A model generated the notes under the pieces. That model did not search any database and was not told the origin of the DNA. It saw only the letters and a list, made by a program, of their open reading frames with translations. The translations under genes and the position numbers were made by a program. Positions 34,829 to 42,541 of a stretch of DNA of 45,563 nt are shown here, in pieces. The DNA lies in contig CALUVN010000012.1 in NCBI GenBank assembly GCA_944324235.1, forward strand, positions 1-45,563, read 5' to 3'. The stretch is from Candidatus Gastranaerophilales bacterium (GTDB taxonomy: Bacteria; Cyanobacteriota; Vampirovibrionia; Gastranaerophilales; Gastranaerophilaceae). How positions within the stretch are numbered: the first letter of the stretch is position 1; the number at the start of each line of letters is the position of its first letter.

Positions 34829-36547
34829 TTATGTTTGAAAGAATGATTGAAATGCCGGTGAATCGTTTTTAATTAATTCACGCGTGAAGCCCTGTGCGGC
34901 TTTTGCATTTTCTGCAGCTGCAGCTGCAAGTTCAGCTTCCCTTTTCTTATTAGTAGTCGTTCGCGTATATAACGGAATAAATACGCCAAGCGAAATCAAT
35001 GAGAATGCGATATTACCTAATTGACATACCGTTCTCAAGTTTTTAGCTTTGCCTGTAGCTAATTCATCTGAAGCTTTCAATGAAGTATCTTTTACCCAGC
35101 TCCAGAATTTTTGCAATGAGTTTGCATTTTCTTTAGGATTTCTAAGTCTGTTTATTAACTTAACGGCCTTGCCGTCTTCATCTTTTATACCTAATCTTTC
35201 AATACAAGAAGCAATACCTTTAGCTGCATAATCTCCGAGGAAATAGAAACTGGAGAATGTAGCGATATCTCTTACTGTTGCTTCACGAAGTTCGTTTTTA
35301 TCATCAGCAGCGCCCATACGGCTTGCAAATGTTGCTGTGGAAATAATTCTTGCCTGATCCATAGACGGGAATATTCCTTTAAATTCCAGCATCTTTGCTG
35401 TAGGAAGCTTCATCATTGAAAGCAAACATACACCAACCATAGAACCTATTGAAATGAACTTTTGCTTCAATAAAGCTGCTGCTTCGTTTGAATCTTTTTT
35501 AACATTAGAATTATTGCTATTTTCTTTTATAGAATTATTTTTTTCAGCCGTAACGTCATTTTTTGCATAATCCTTATAAATCGGAGCACCTTTTACGCCT
35601 GAACTGCGTTCAGTAAGCCATCTGTTAATTGGCTGCATTGAAATTGCCAGTGGAAGAATTACTCCTAAACCTGCAAGTGATTTATATTTAACAAGTTTTT
35701 TAGCTTTAGAAATGTATTCAGAAAATACACCGGCATCTGCATCTGCAATACCAGCCTGCATAGCACCCTTTACTACGCGCAAACCTTCTCCGAATAATGA
35801 TGAAAAACTATTTGAGAAAAATTTATCTTTTCCGAGGAATTTTACATTTTCATCAATATTAGTTTCTTTTACTATAGCTTTTATTGCTTTAGTAAGTTTT
35901 TTAGCATTTATCTTTTTACCATCAAAAAGTGCATCCGCCATATCATCGAAATGCTTATCAAATTTTTCCGGTGACGCTTCATACATTGCCTTAAATGATT
36001 TTTTACCATCTTTTGTAAAATCACCGTCAGCACCTTCTAATGAATTAAATATATTAACAATAGTATTGCGTACTTTTTGTTTTCCAGAACCCTCAGCTTT
36101 TGTATAGTATTCATTGATAACATCAAGAGTATCAGAGTTTGCCCATACTTTAGAAAGTGCAGCATTGCCAAAAGTTCCCATAACAGGTTTCTTCATAGCT
36201 GCAGCCAGCCCCCAGACTATAAAGCTCGGGATAATACAGTTAACAATCAAACCTGAAGATTCTCGTCTGAATGCTTCCATACCTGCATAAGCATTTGACT
36301 CTTTTGTCTCAATAATGGTACGCGGAACAATAGCAGTAGACAAATCGAGTACTGAAACATTAACCATCGGGTATTTTTCACAGTACTGAACACCTTTAAT
36401 AAGCCCCTGACCTACAGTTTGCAATGCAGTATTAGCCATCTCGCCAAATCCGCCAAATGAGGTTTGAGAGTCTGACATAAATTTGCCCTGCTTTTTATAA
36501 GGGGTATTATTACTATTTACATTACCTAAATTAATTTTGTCTATCAT
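34829..36547 (-). CDS. Large membrane protein, FGG-motif paralogue B
   Basis: A 572-residue paralogue of the preceding protein. It has an Asn-rich leader, the N-terminal motif DSQTSFGGFGE, VDLSTAIVPRT-type signature (VLDLSTAIVPRT), QPINRWLTERSSG, and AADDKNELREATVRD. Hydrophobic segments lie at about 100-120, 270-292, 380-395, 430-450 and 520-540. The C terminus is Ala-rich and basic. It has no ribosome binding site at ATG 36547; an internal Met at residue 24 is preceded by AGGG and is an alternative start. Function unknown; likely lineage-specific. Confidence 0.75.
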   Translation of the reverse strand: MIDKINLGNVNSNNTPYKKQGKFMSDSQTSFGGFGEMANTALQTVGQGLIKGVQYCEKYPMVNVSVLDLSTAIVPRTIIETKESNAYAGMEAFRRESSGLIVNCIIPSFIVWGLAAAMKKPVMGTFGNAALSKVWANSDTLDVINEYYTKAEGSGKQKVRNTIVNIFNSLEGADGDFTKDGKKSFKAMYEASPEKFDKHFDDMADALFDGKKINAKKLTKAIKAIVKETNIDENVKFLGKDKFFSNSFSSLFGEGLRVVKGAMQAGIADADAGVFSEYISKAKKLVKYKSLAGLGVILPLAISMQPINRWLTERSSGVKGAPIYKDYAKNDVTAEKNNSIKENSNNSNVKKDSNEAAALLKQKFISIGSMVGVCLLSMMKLPTAKMLEFKGIFPSMDQARIISTATFASRMGAADDKNELREATVRDIATFSSFYFLGDYAAKGIASCIERLGIKDEDGKAVKLINRLRNPKENANSLQKFWSWVKDTSLKASDELATGKAKNLRTVCQLGNIAFSLISLGVFIPLYTRTTTNKKREAELAAAAAENAKAAQGFTRELIKNDSPAFQSFFQT

Positions 36548-36835
36548 AACTATTCAGTCTGGCTTTCTTGCAAAACTATTATAGCAAGAGCACAATCATA
36601 TTAAAAGCCGAACAAAAAAAAAGTTGCTACCTGATGCTTAATTGTAAAGTTAATATAAAGACCAATTTTTGTTATTTTTTATAAAAATAGAGATTTTTTG
36701 AATAATTTTTTGTTATTTTCAAATGAAATAATGAGAAATAAAAGACAATTTTAGAAAAAATAGCGTAAAATTAAACAAAAATTTTTTGTAAATAATTGTA
36801 ACAATTACATTTAATATCTTAAAAACAGCCACAAA
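36548..36835. other. AT-rich gap before paralogue B
   Basis: This gene-free stretch of 288 bases is very AT-rich with homopolymer runs. An extended -10 element (TGCTATAAT read on the - strand, core 36578-36583) probably drives paralogue B. I see no terminator hairpin or RNA gene. Confidence 0.6.
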
Positions 36836-38239
36836 TTACTTAAAATTCATGACAAAATCGATAGCATGTTCTTTTGTCATGACATCACCGGATAGTTGAG
36901 CGTCATGCAAAGCTGTAATAATTTTACCAAGCAATGGTGAGGGTTTTATATTTAAAAGAGACATTATTTCGTTGCCTGTTAAAAGTTTAGGTAATGGTTC
37001 AAGAGAATCTTTCACGGAAATATAGAAATTCATAAGATTTTGCAGTCCGGAAATATTTTGATTAACCATATCTTCAGTAACAGCTTCTCCCAGTGCAGAA
37101 AATCTGTCAGCCATAGCCAGAATAATGACATCAATAGAATTATCTTCCATCTTTCTGACATAACGCATCATAACTTTTTCGTTAAGTTCAGGGGCAGAAA
37201 TCACCTGAGACGGGTACATGTGATTTTTTATCATTGAAGTAAGATAATCAATCTGTTTATTTGAAAAATTCATTTTCTTCAAAAACGGAACAGCCAGCTT
37301 TGCTCCGGCATCGTCATGTTTAATAAATCTATGCCTGCCGGTCTCTTCTTCAATCGACCAAGTTGAAAACTTGCCTATATCATGCATAAACCCTGCTAAC
37401 TTTAAAAACGCAAGACGCGGATGCGCTCCGAAACTAACCTCCTCAAGATGCGATTGAACTTCTTTTTCAGCGTTAAGATATAATAATTGAATTTGCCGCA
37501 CGGTCTCAAGAGAATGGTAAAATAAATCAAGATGATGATGAGTATTTGGAGGAACACGCTTTAATTCGCTCACAAACGGAAATAAGACTTCCAGACCTCC
37601 CGTATTATCAAGAGATAATAAAGTATCATACGCAAAATTTCCGCCAAAAAGTTTCAGCAATTCATAATTTATGCGTTCAACAGCAGGAAGATTAAGAAGG
37701 TTGATGTGCTTTTTAATAATGCACATCAATTCATCAGACATTTTGAATCCTAGAACCGACATAAACCTGAAAGCACGCAAAATTCTTAAAGGATCATCAA
37801 TAAAATTTTTTTCAAAAACAGAATTTAGCTGTTTATTTAGAATATCATTTAAACCGTTAAACTTATCTAAGATTTCCATAGTTGATAAATTTACCGCAAC
37901 AGCGTTCACTGTCAAATCCCTGCGCGCTAAATCTTTGTCTATTGAACCTTCAACAGGATTTGTAATGTCAAAATAATTAATTTTATCTGGCAAAACAACT
38001 CTGTAAATTCTATTGACTTCATCAAGCGGAACAAAAACAGCATTAAAAAATTCAGCAATACGGAGGGCAAAGTCTCTTGCATCAACACCTACTACGATTA
38101 AATCTCTGTCCAAAGATGTTTTATCCATTGCAAAATCGCGAACTGAACCGCCTACAAGGTAAATTTCTTCACTAAAATTATTCCTGATAAGATTTAATAA
38201 TTCATCATCGTTAATTTTGTTTATTATTTTCGAATTCAT
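36836..38239 (-). CDS. tRNA nucleotidyltransferase / poly(A) polymerase family, HD domain
   Basis: A 467-residue class II nucleotidyltransferase. LVGGSVRDFAMDKTSLDRDLIVVG has the GG-S-x-R-D and D-x-D catalytic pattern; FIDDPLRILRAFRFMSVLGF is the RNA-binding neck motif. FMHDIGKFSTW gives an HD phosphohydrolase domain near residue 285. It adds CCA (or part of it) to tRNA 3' ends. tRNA-Thr in this window does not encode CCA, so such an enzyme is needed; tRNA-Gly does encode it. The start is ATG 38239, with ATG 38248 possible; it overlaps rsmE. Confidence 0.9.
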   Translation of the reverse strand: MNSKIINKINDDELLNLIRNNFSEEIYLVGGSVRDFAMDKTSLDRDLIVVGVDARDFALRIAEFFNAVFVPLDEVNRIYRVVLPDKINYFDITNPVEGSIDKDLARRDLTVNAVAVNLSTMEILDKFNGLNDILNKQLNSVFEKNFIDDPLRILRAFRFMSVLGFKMSDELMCIIKKHINLLNLPAVERINYELLKLFGGNFAYDTLLSLDNTGGLEVLFPFVSELKRVPPNTHHHLDLFYHSLETVRQIQLLYLNAEKEVQSHLEEVSFGAHPRLAFLKLAGFMHDIGKFSTWSIEEETGRHRFIKHDDAGAKLAVPFLKKMNFSNKQIDYLTSMIKNHMYPSQVISAPELNEKVMMRYVRKMEDNSIDVIILAMADRFSALGEAVTEDMVNQNISGLQNLMNFYISVKDSLEPLPKLLTGNEIMSLLNIKPSPLLGKIITALHDAQLSGDVMTKEHAIDFVMNFK

Positions 38240-38963
38240 AAATAACATTTCCTAACGCAACAGTCACAGCAGTTTCAGCACGCAAAATTAAGTTTCCCAG
38301 TGTCAGCATGGCAACTTGAGGATTCGCGGCAAAATATTCAAATTCCCGTTCGCTGAACCCACCCTCAGGGCCAATGATTATAAGCACCTTTTCACCTTTT
38401 TTTACAGGTGTTTCTGAAGAAAATTCATGCAAACTCTTTTTTGCAATACGCTCACAAAAAGCGATAATTTTATCAAATTTCACTTCATCCAAAAGTTTTT
38501 GAATTTCAGTCATATTAAAACAAACAGGAATATCAGCACGTTCACACTGTTTTGAAGACTCATACATAATCCGCTGCCATTTATCAATCTTCTTTTCAAT
38601 AACAGATTTAGCAAGAGCGCAGTTATCAGTATAAATTGGATAAACACCGCTTACGCCTAATTCAGTAGCTTTTTCAATAAGAAAAGCCTGTGCATCACTG
38701 TTTCTGAGGGGAGATTGTGCAAGATAAAGTTCAAAATCAAGTTTTCTTGCAGATTGATACTGATTAGAAATATCCGCAACTATAGAATTTTGAGTAATTT
38801 CTTTAATAACAGTTTCGTACTGTACGGAATTTTCGTCAATTAAAAGGAGATTTTCGCCTAATTTTGCCCGTAAAGACTTAACGATATGATTGTAATTATC
38901 TTTATCACAAATAGTAACTGTATTACCTGTTACATTATTAGAATCAATAAAAAAATGCGGCAC
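38211..38963 (-). CDS. rsmE: 16S rRNA (uridine-1498-N3)-methyltransferase
   Basis: A 250-residue SPOUT-fold methyltransferase that modifies U1498 of 16S rRNA. VPHFFI at the N terminus, the IIGPEGGFSEREFEYF loop and LTLGNLILRAETAVTVALG trefoil knot are diagnostic. I start it at GTG 38963 because AAAGGAG lies 5 bases upstream; a TTG 15 bases earlier sits before that site. Its end overlaps the start of the nucleotidyltransferase gene, giving coupled translation. Confidence 0.9.
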   Translation of the reverse strand: MPHFFIDSNNVTGNTVTICDKDNYNHIVKSLRAKLGENLLLIDENSVQYETVIKEITQNSIVADISNQYQSARKLDFELYLAQSPLRNSDAQAFLIEKATELGVSGVYPIYTDNCALAKSVIEKKIDKWQRIMYESSKQCERADIPVCFNMTEIQKLLDEVKFDKIIAFCERIAKKSLHEFSSETPVKKGEKVLIIIGPEGGFSEREFEYFAANPQVAMLTLGNLILRAETAVTVALGNVIYEFENNKQN

Positions 38964-39018
38964 AATCGCTCCTTTCAATCTAATAATATACTAAACATAA
39001 AATAATTTAAAAAAGTGC

Positions 39019-39047
39019 TTGCAAAAAAAAAATCTTTATGTAATAAT
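39019..39047 (+). promoter_or_regulatory. tRNA-Gly promoter
   Basis: TTGCAA (39019-39024) and AATAAT (39042-39047), 17 bases apart, lie just upstream of the tRNA. This is a sequence match only. Confidence 0.5.
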
Positions 39048-39070
39048 AAATCTTGCGAAACGAAACATAA

Positions 39071-39145
39071 GCGGGGGTAATTCAGTGGTAGAATGCCTCC
39101 TTGCCAAGGAGGATGTCGCGAGTTCGAGCCTCGTCTCCCGCTCCA
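39071..39145 (+). tRNA. tRNA-Gly (GCC)
   Basis: A complete cloverleaf. The acceptor GCGGGGG pairs with CTCCCGC with one G-T pair. The anticodon loop CTTGCCAA gives GCC. The T arm (GCGAG-TTCGAGC-CTCGT) is normal, the discriminator is T and CCA is encoded (39143-39145). Its 3' end recurs three more times downstream. Confidence 0.97.
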
Positions 39146-39150
39146 TAAAG

Positions 39151-39177
39151 AAGCTCCACCATAGGTGGGGCTTTTTT
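39151..39177 (+). terminator. Intrinsic terminator after tRNA-Gly
   Basis: AAGCTCCACC, loop ATA, GGTGGGGCTT and a T-run (39172-39177). One T-G wobble. A slightly decayed copy recurs at 39553-39579. Confidence 0.85.
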
Positions 39178-39222
39178 ATGAGCAGAGATAATGGCAAGAA
39201 TTCGCCAATTGCGAAGTTCGGC

Positions 39223-39330
39223 GGATTTCCGGACGGACGATGCATAAAGTGCAAGTCCGGATAGCGAGGAAATTGAGCGGAGTTGAGCCAAAGGCTCAAT
39301 AGCAAAACTTTCCGAGCGTAGAGGAAATCC
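39223..39330. repeat. Structured dispersed repeat, copy 2
   Basis: A 108-base branched palindrome. The outer stem is GGATTTCC (39223-39230) with GGAAATCC (39323-39330). A hairpin with GGAC/GTCC (extendable to TCCGGAC/GTCCGGA) follows, then an inner GGAAA/TTTCC stem (39268-39272, 39309-39313) capped by TTGAGCC-AAA-GGCTCAA (39283-39299). The framework matches 356-458. It ends 6 bases before a copy of the tRNA-Gly 3' end. Confidence 0.75.
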
Positions 39331-39336
39331 AAGACA

Positions 39337-39352
39337 AGCCTCGTCTCCCGCT
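39337..39352 (+). repeat. tRNA-Gly 3'-end copy, first
   Basis: AGCCTCGTCTCCCGCT matches the tRNA 3' end from the T arm through the discriminator. The preceding 'caagacaa' differs from the tRNA. CCA is replaced by 'aat', and no tRNA 5' part is present. Confidence 0.85.
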
Positions 39353-39356
39353 AATT

Positions 39357-39391
39357 AAAAGACCGTAGGACTTTAGTTCTAACGGTCTTTT
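39357..39391. terminator. Long terminator-like hairpin
   Basis: AAAAGACCGT and ACGGTCTTTT are the outer arms; AGGACT/AGTTCT extends the stem inside with one G-T pair and a bulged A, giving about 16 pairs. A and T runs on both sides would let it act in both directions. Confidence 0.7.
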
Positions 39392-39408
39392 AATTTGTTG
39401 AGATAATG

Positions 39409-39526
39409 GCTTGATGAAGCCTTTTTGCGAGTTGCGCGAAGGAGCTGAGGCTGGAGCGCTTTTGCGATTGTGATGAAATCACATTAGCAAAACGCGAAAT
39501 GCCGTTACATGCGACTGAGCAAGACA
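39409..39526. repeat. Unrelated structured unit between tRNA 3'-end copies
   Basis: A hairpin GGCTT-gatg-AAGCC followed by TTTTT comes first. An outer stem follows (TTGC + AGTTGC against GCGACT + GCAA, one G-T pair), enclosing TTTTGC...GCAAAA with a GTGAT-gaa-ATCAC tip. It ends in 'gac' just before the next tRNA 3' copy, as the other unit does, though the sequence differs. Confidence 0.5.
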
Positions 39527-39547
39527 CGAGCCTCGTCTCCCGCTCCA
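39527..39547 (+). repeat. tRNA-Gly 3'-end copy, second (with CCA)
   Basis: 21 bases identical to the end of tRNA-Gly including the encoded CCA. The following terminator and structured repeat are also duplicated, with few changes, from the first set. Confidence 0.85.
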
Positions 39548-39624
39548 TAAAGAAGCTCCACCATAGATGGGGCTTTTTTATGAGCAGAGATAATGGTAAG
39601 AATTCGCCAATTGCGAAGTTCGAC

Positions 39625-39732
39625 GGATTTCCGTACGGACGATGCATAAAGTGCAAGTCCGGATAGCGAGGAAATTGAGCGGAGTTGAGCCAAAGGCTCA
39701 ATAGCGAAACTTTCCGAGCGTAGAGGAAATCC
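39625..39732. repeat. Structured dispersed repeat, copy 3
   Basis: A near copy of 39223-39330, with the same outer stem GGATTTCC/GGAAATCC. One change weakens the first internal hairpin (ccgtac for ccggac). The duplication distance is 402 bases. Confidence 0.75.
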
Positions 39733-39738
39733 AAGGCA

Positions 39739-39754
39739 AGCCTCGTCTCCCGCT
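39739..39754 (+). repeat. tRNA-Gly 3'-end copy, third
   Basis: AGCCTCGTCTCCCGCT again, followed by 'aattaaaa' as in the first copy, after which the duplicated region ends. Confidence 0.85.
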
Positions 39755-39812
39755 AATTAAAATAATCTCTTAATTGCTTTATTAACAATTTGCAGCAAGC
39801 ATTAATTGAATA

Positions 39813-40910
39813 TCACTTAAGAATATAATGAGTCGCACGCGCAGCGCCTTGTTTTATAAGAATATTCTTGTTGATTAAGTCAGTAATATCCCTATTTGCA
39901 GTATCGTGAGAACAGTTACAAATTTTTGCCCATTTTTGAGTAGTTAGATTACCTTCAAAGTCATTAAGCATTTTATTTAATATTTTAATCTGTCTTTCAT
40001 TAAAAGGCACTGATTTGTTAATACTCCAAAATTCAGCCTTTTTCAAAACATCATTTAGTAAATCATCAGAATCGTTAATTGCTGTAATCATATTTCTCAA
40101 AAACCAGTTTAACCATAATGTTATATCAACTGAATCCTTTTGTGTTAATTGTAAAACATCATAATATGATTTTCTTTCCTTTTTGATTTGAGAAGACATA
40201 GAGTAAAATCTATTAGAGGAATTTTCACTTCTCGCAAGCAATAAATCAGTTAACGCACGTGCAATTCTGCCATTACCGTCTTCAAAAGGGTGTATAATCA
40301 CAAACCATAAATGAACAATTCCTGCTTTAATAACCAGATCGGTTTTAGTATCATTATTTATAAAATTAATCAATCGTTCCATTTCAACGGGCAAAATTTC
40401 AGCCGGAGGTGCTTCATAATGAACTTTTTCATGACCTACAGCTCCTGACACTACCTGCATTACACCATTTTTATCATCTCTGTATGCTCCGACTTTAATT
40501 CTGTACAGTCCGCTCCTTCCAGCTGGAAACATTGAAACCTGCCAGCCGAATAACCTGTCTTCAGATACCGTTTTGTCAAAATTTAAAGTTGCATCCAGCA
40601 TCATATCAACTATCCCTTGCACATCACGTTCTACAAAAATATCTCCGCCAATATCTAGCCCCAGTCTGCGGGCTATAGATGAACGCACCTGCTCTACATT
40701 TAAACTTACGCCTTCAATTTCACTTGACTTGATAACATCTTCCGTCAAAACATTCAAAACTGTATGCCTGCTGTTTTCAAACCCAATTCTCTGCATTTTT
40801 GCAAGTAAAATTCCCTGCTTGAGGCGAACCTCTGATAACAACGGTAAAATAGCATCCTTATCATAGGTAAAATTAGGATATTCAGAATTTTGCCAGATAT
40901 ATTTTCTCAT
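39813..40910 (-). CDS. Fic-domain AMP-transferase-type protein
   Basis: A 365-residue protein. An N-terminal DUF4172-type segment (IWQNSEYPNFTYDKDAI) precedes the inhibitory helix motif SSEIEG (62-67, pattern S-xxx-E-G), the class that blocks the active site from the N-terminal side. The Fic core is HPFEDGNGRIAR with catalytic H207. The C-terminal 60 residues (LTTQKWAKICNCSHDTANRDITDLI) look like a winged helix that may bind DNA. It probably transfers AMP to a target, unknown. No ribosome binding site is seen near the ATG, and the promoter is packed with inverted repeats. Confidence 0.92.
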   Translation of the reverse strand: MRKYIWQNSEYPNFTYDKDAILPLLSEVRLKQGILLAKMQRIGFENSRHTVLNVLTEDVIKSSEIEGVSLNVEQVRSSIARRLGLDIGGDIFVERDVQGIVDMMLDATLNFDKTVSEDRLFGWQVSMFPAGRSGLYRIKVGAYRDDKNGVMQVVSGAVGHEKVHYEAPPAEILPVEMERLINFINNDTKTDLVIKAGIVHLWFVIIHPFEDGNGRIARALTDLLLARSENSSNRFYSMSSQIKKERKSYYDVLQLTQKDSVDITLWLNWFLRNMITAINDSDDLLNDVLKKAEFWSINKSVPFNERQIKILNKMLNDFEGNLTTQKWAKICNCSHDTANRDITDLINKNILIKQGAARATHYILK

Positions 40911-40923
40911 AAATTAACGCACG

Positions 40924-41011
40924 TTTTGCGTAGATTATACAATATTATCTACGCAAAGTCAATCATTATCTACGCAAAAACTGCGAAGATAATCAAAATT
41001 ATCGACGCAAA
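40924..41011. promoter_or_regulatory. fic promoter with operator array
   Basis: On the - strand TTGACT (40957-40962) and TATAAT (40934-40939) are exactly 17 bases apart. The word ATTATCTACGCAAA occurs at 40944-40957 and 40965-40978, with one change at 40998-41011, and inverted at 40924-40938 and, degenerate, 40983-40993. The first pair forms a palindrome with 11-bp arms covering the -10, spacer and one base of the -35. A repressor bound there would block transcription directly. Confidence 0.75.
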
Positions 41012-41077
41012 TTAAATGTTGAATAAATAATATGTTATTGTTAAAATTAAAAAAAATATATATGGGTTGGGGATAAA

Positions 41078-42538
41078 ATGGAAAAGTTAAAATTTGATAA
41101 CAATAAAATCTACCTGAGTTTAATATTAATAATCATACTTGCAGGTGTATTAATGCGGATTTTGTTCTACTCCTACGGCAGAACTTTCTGGATTGACGAG
41201 TGCTCTCTTATTTTAAATATCATAGAAGGGCATAACTTTTTCAAAAACTTGATGTATGCACAGGCAGCACCGCCTTTATTCATGCATTTATCACAATTAA
41301 TATACCGCATTGGCAATTTTATAGGTATAAAAGCAGAATACTCCGTCAGAATTTTTCCGCTTTTATCTTCAATACTTGCCCTGCCGGTGTTCTACCTGAT
41401 AACTAAAAAAGTTTTTAATTCAAAAATTAGCATAGTTCTCTCATTATTTTTATTTACATTTAATGCTAAAATTTGCTATTTTTCGCAGGAATTTAAGCAA
41501 TACAGTTCAGAAGTTTTATTTTTCATCACGATTATTGCTGCATATTTATATATAGATGTACAGAAACTGACCTTAAACCGAAAAATACTTTTTGGTCTAC
41601 TTTTAGGCATTAGCATCTGGTTTTCAAATGCTGCAGCCGTTGCTTCATGCGCTGTCGGTATTTTACTTCTTATAAAAACTTTTAAAAGAGAATTAAACTG
41701 GAAAAGTTTATTAATATTAATGCTTCCAGCTGCACTATGCGCTGTCCTTTATTTGATAGTAATGCATGATACCTTTGGAAACAGCTATTTACATGAATAC
41801 TGGACAAAACATTTTATAAAATGGAATTTTAGTAATTTATATCCGATACTAGCAGGCTGCTCAAAATACTTTTTCGGAAGAAAAATAATGCCGCTTATAC
41901 TTGCACTAATAGGATTTTTATTTTTTGCCGCAGAATACAAGAAAGAAAAGAATTTAATTCTGGTTTTACCATTTTTAATAACCCTTGCACTTTCCTATCT
42001 GCATATATATCCGTTTGGGGACAGACTTATATTATTTTTGTTTCCGCTGATAGTAATCTATATAGGCAAAACAACCGATGAAATCCTATCTAAAAATAAA
42101 TACATAGGTTTAGCGGTTGCATGTATTGTAATGCTACTCAGTATCTATTGTTTCCATACTAATTACAAACAAATCATCTTTAAAAAATACAATGAAGAAC
42201 GGGTTTATGATTTGCTAAAAATTAGCGAACAATATGTAAAACCTGGAGACACCATATATTTATTAGCACCTTCCAAAAACTACAAATACTATATAAGGTT
42301 TTTTAATTTCAAAGATGTAAAAGTTATACAATACTTTATACTGTTAGAAGAATATAATCAGCAGAATTTTTATAAACATCTCATAACACTTCCTAAAGGG
42401 AAATACTACTTTTTAATGGCCGGACAGCGTAAAAACATTATGAAAACGCCATTAGAAATACTTCAGCACAAATACAACGGAAAACTGCTGTATCAAGATA
42501 ATAAATTAAACTCAATATTTTATATAGAAATAAAATAA
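41078..42538 (+). CDS. GT39-like membrane glycosyltransferase, paralogue 1
   Basis: A 486-residue polytopic protein with about ten to twelve hydrophobic helices. RTFWIDECSLILNI in the first outer loop contains the Asp-Glu pair of the ArnT/PMT family, followed by QAAPPLFMHLSQLI and SQEFKQYSSEVLF. Such enzymes use a polyprenyl-phosphate sugar outside the membrane. Acceptor and sugar are unknown. The start ATG 41078 follows GGGG 6 bases upstream. The next gene, of identical length, follows 3 bases after the stop. Confidence 0.85.
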   Translation: MEKLKFDNNKIYLSLILIIILAGVLMRILFYSYGRTFWIDECSLILNIIEGHNFFKNLMYAQAAPPLFMHLSQLIYRIGNFIGIKAEYSVRIFPLLSSILALPVFYLITKKVFNSKISIVLSLFLFTFNAKICYFSQEFKQYSSEVLFFITIIAAYLYIDVQKLTLNRKILFGLLLGISIWFSNAAAVASCAVGILLLIKTFKRELNWKSLLILMLPAALCAVLYLIVMHDTFGNSYLHEYWTKHFIKWNFSNLYPILAGCSKYFFGRKIMPLILALIGFLFFAAEYKKEKNLILVLPFLITLALSYLHIYPFGDRLILFLFPLIVIYIGKTTDEILSKNKYIGLAVACIVMLLSIYCFHTNYKQIIFKKYNEERVYDLLKISEQYVKPGDTIYLLAPSKNYKYYIRFFNFKDVKVIQYFILLEEYNQQNFYKHLITLPKGKYYFLMAGQRKNIMKTPLEILQHKYNGKLLYQDNKLNSIFYIEIK

Positions 42539-42541
42539 ACT

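Noticed and set aside
39019-39734. Open frames across the tRNA-Gly repeat region
   Set aside because: They run through the tRNA, terminators and repeats, and the same frame is repeated by duplication only.
39071-39754. A prophage or integrative island at tRNA-Gly
   Set aside because: Only about 600 bases of non-coding units are present, and no integrase or phage gene is nearby.
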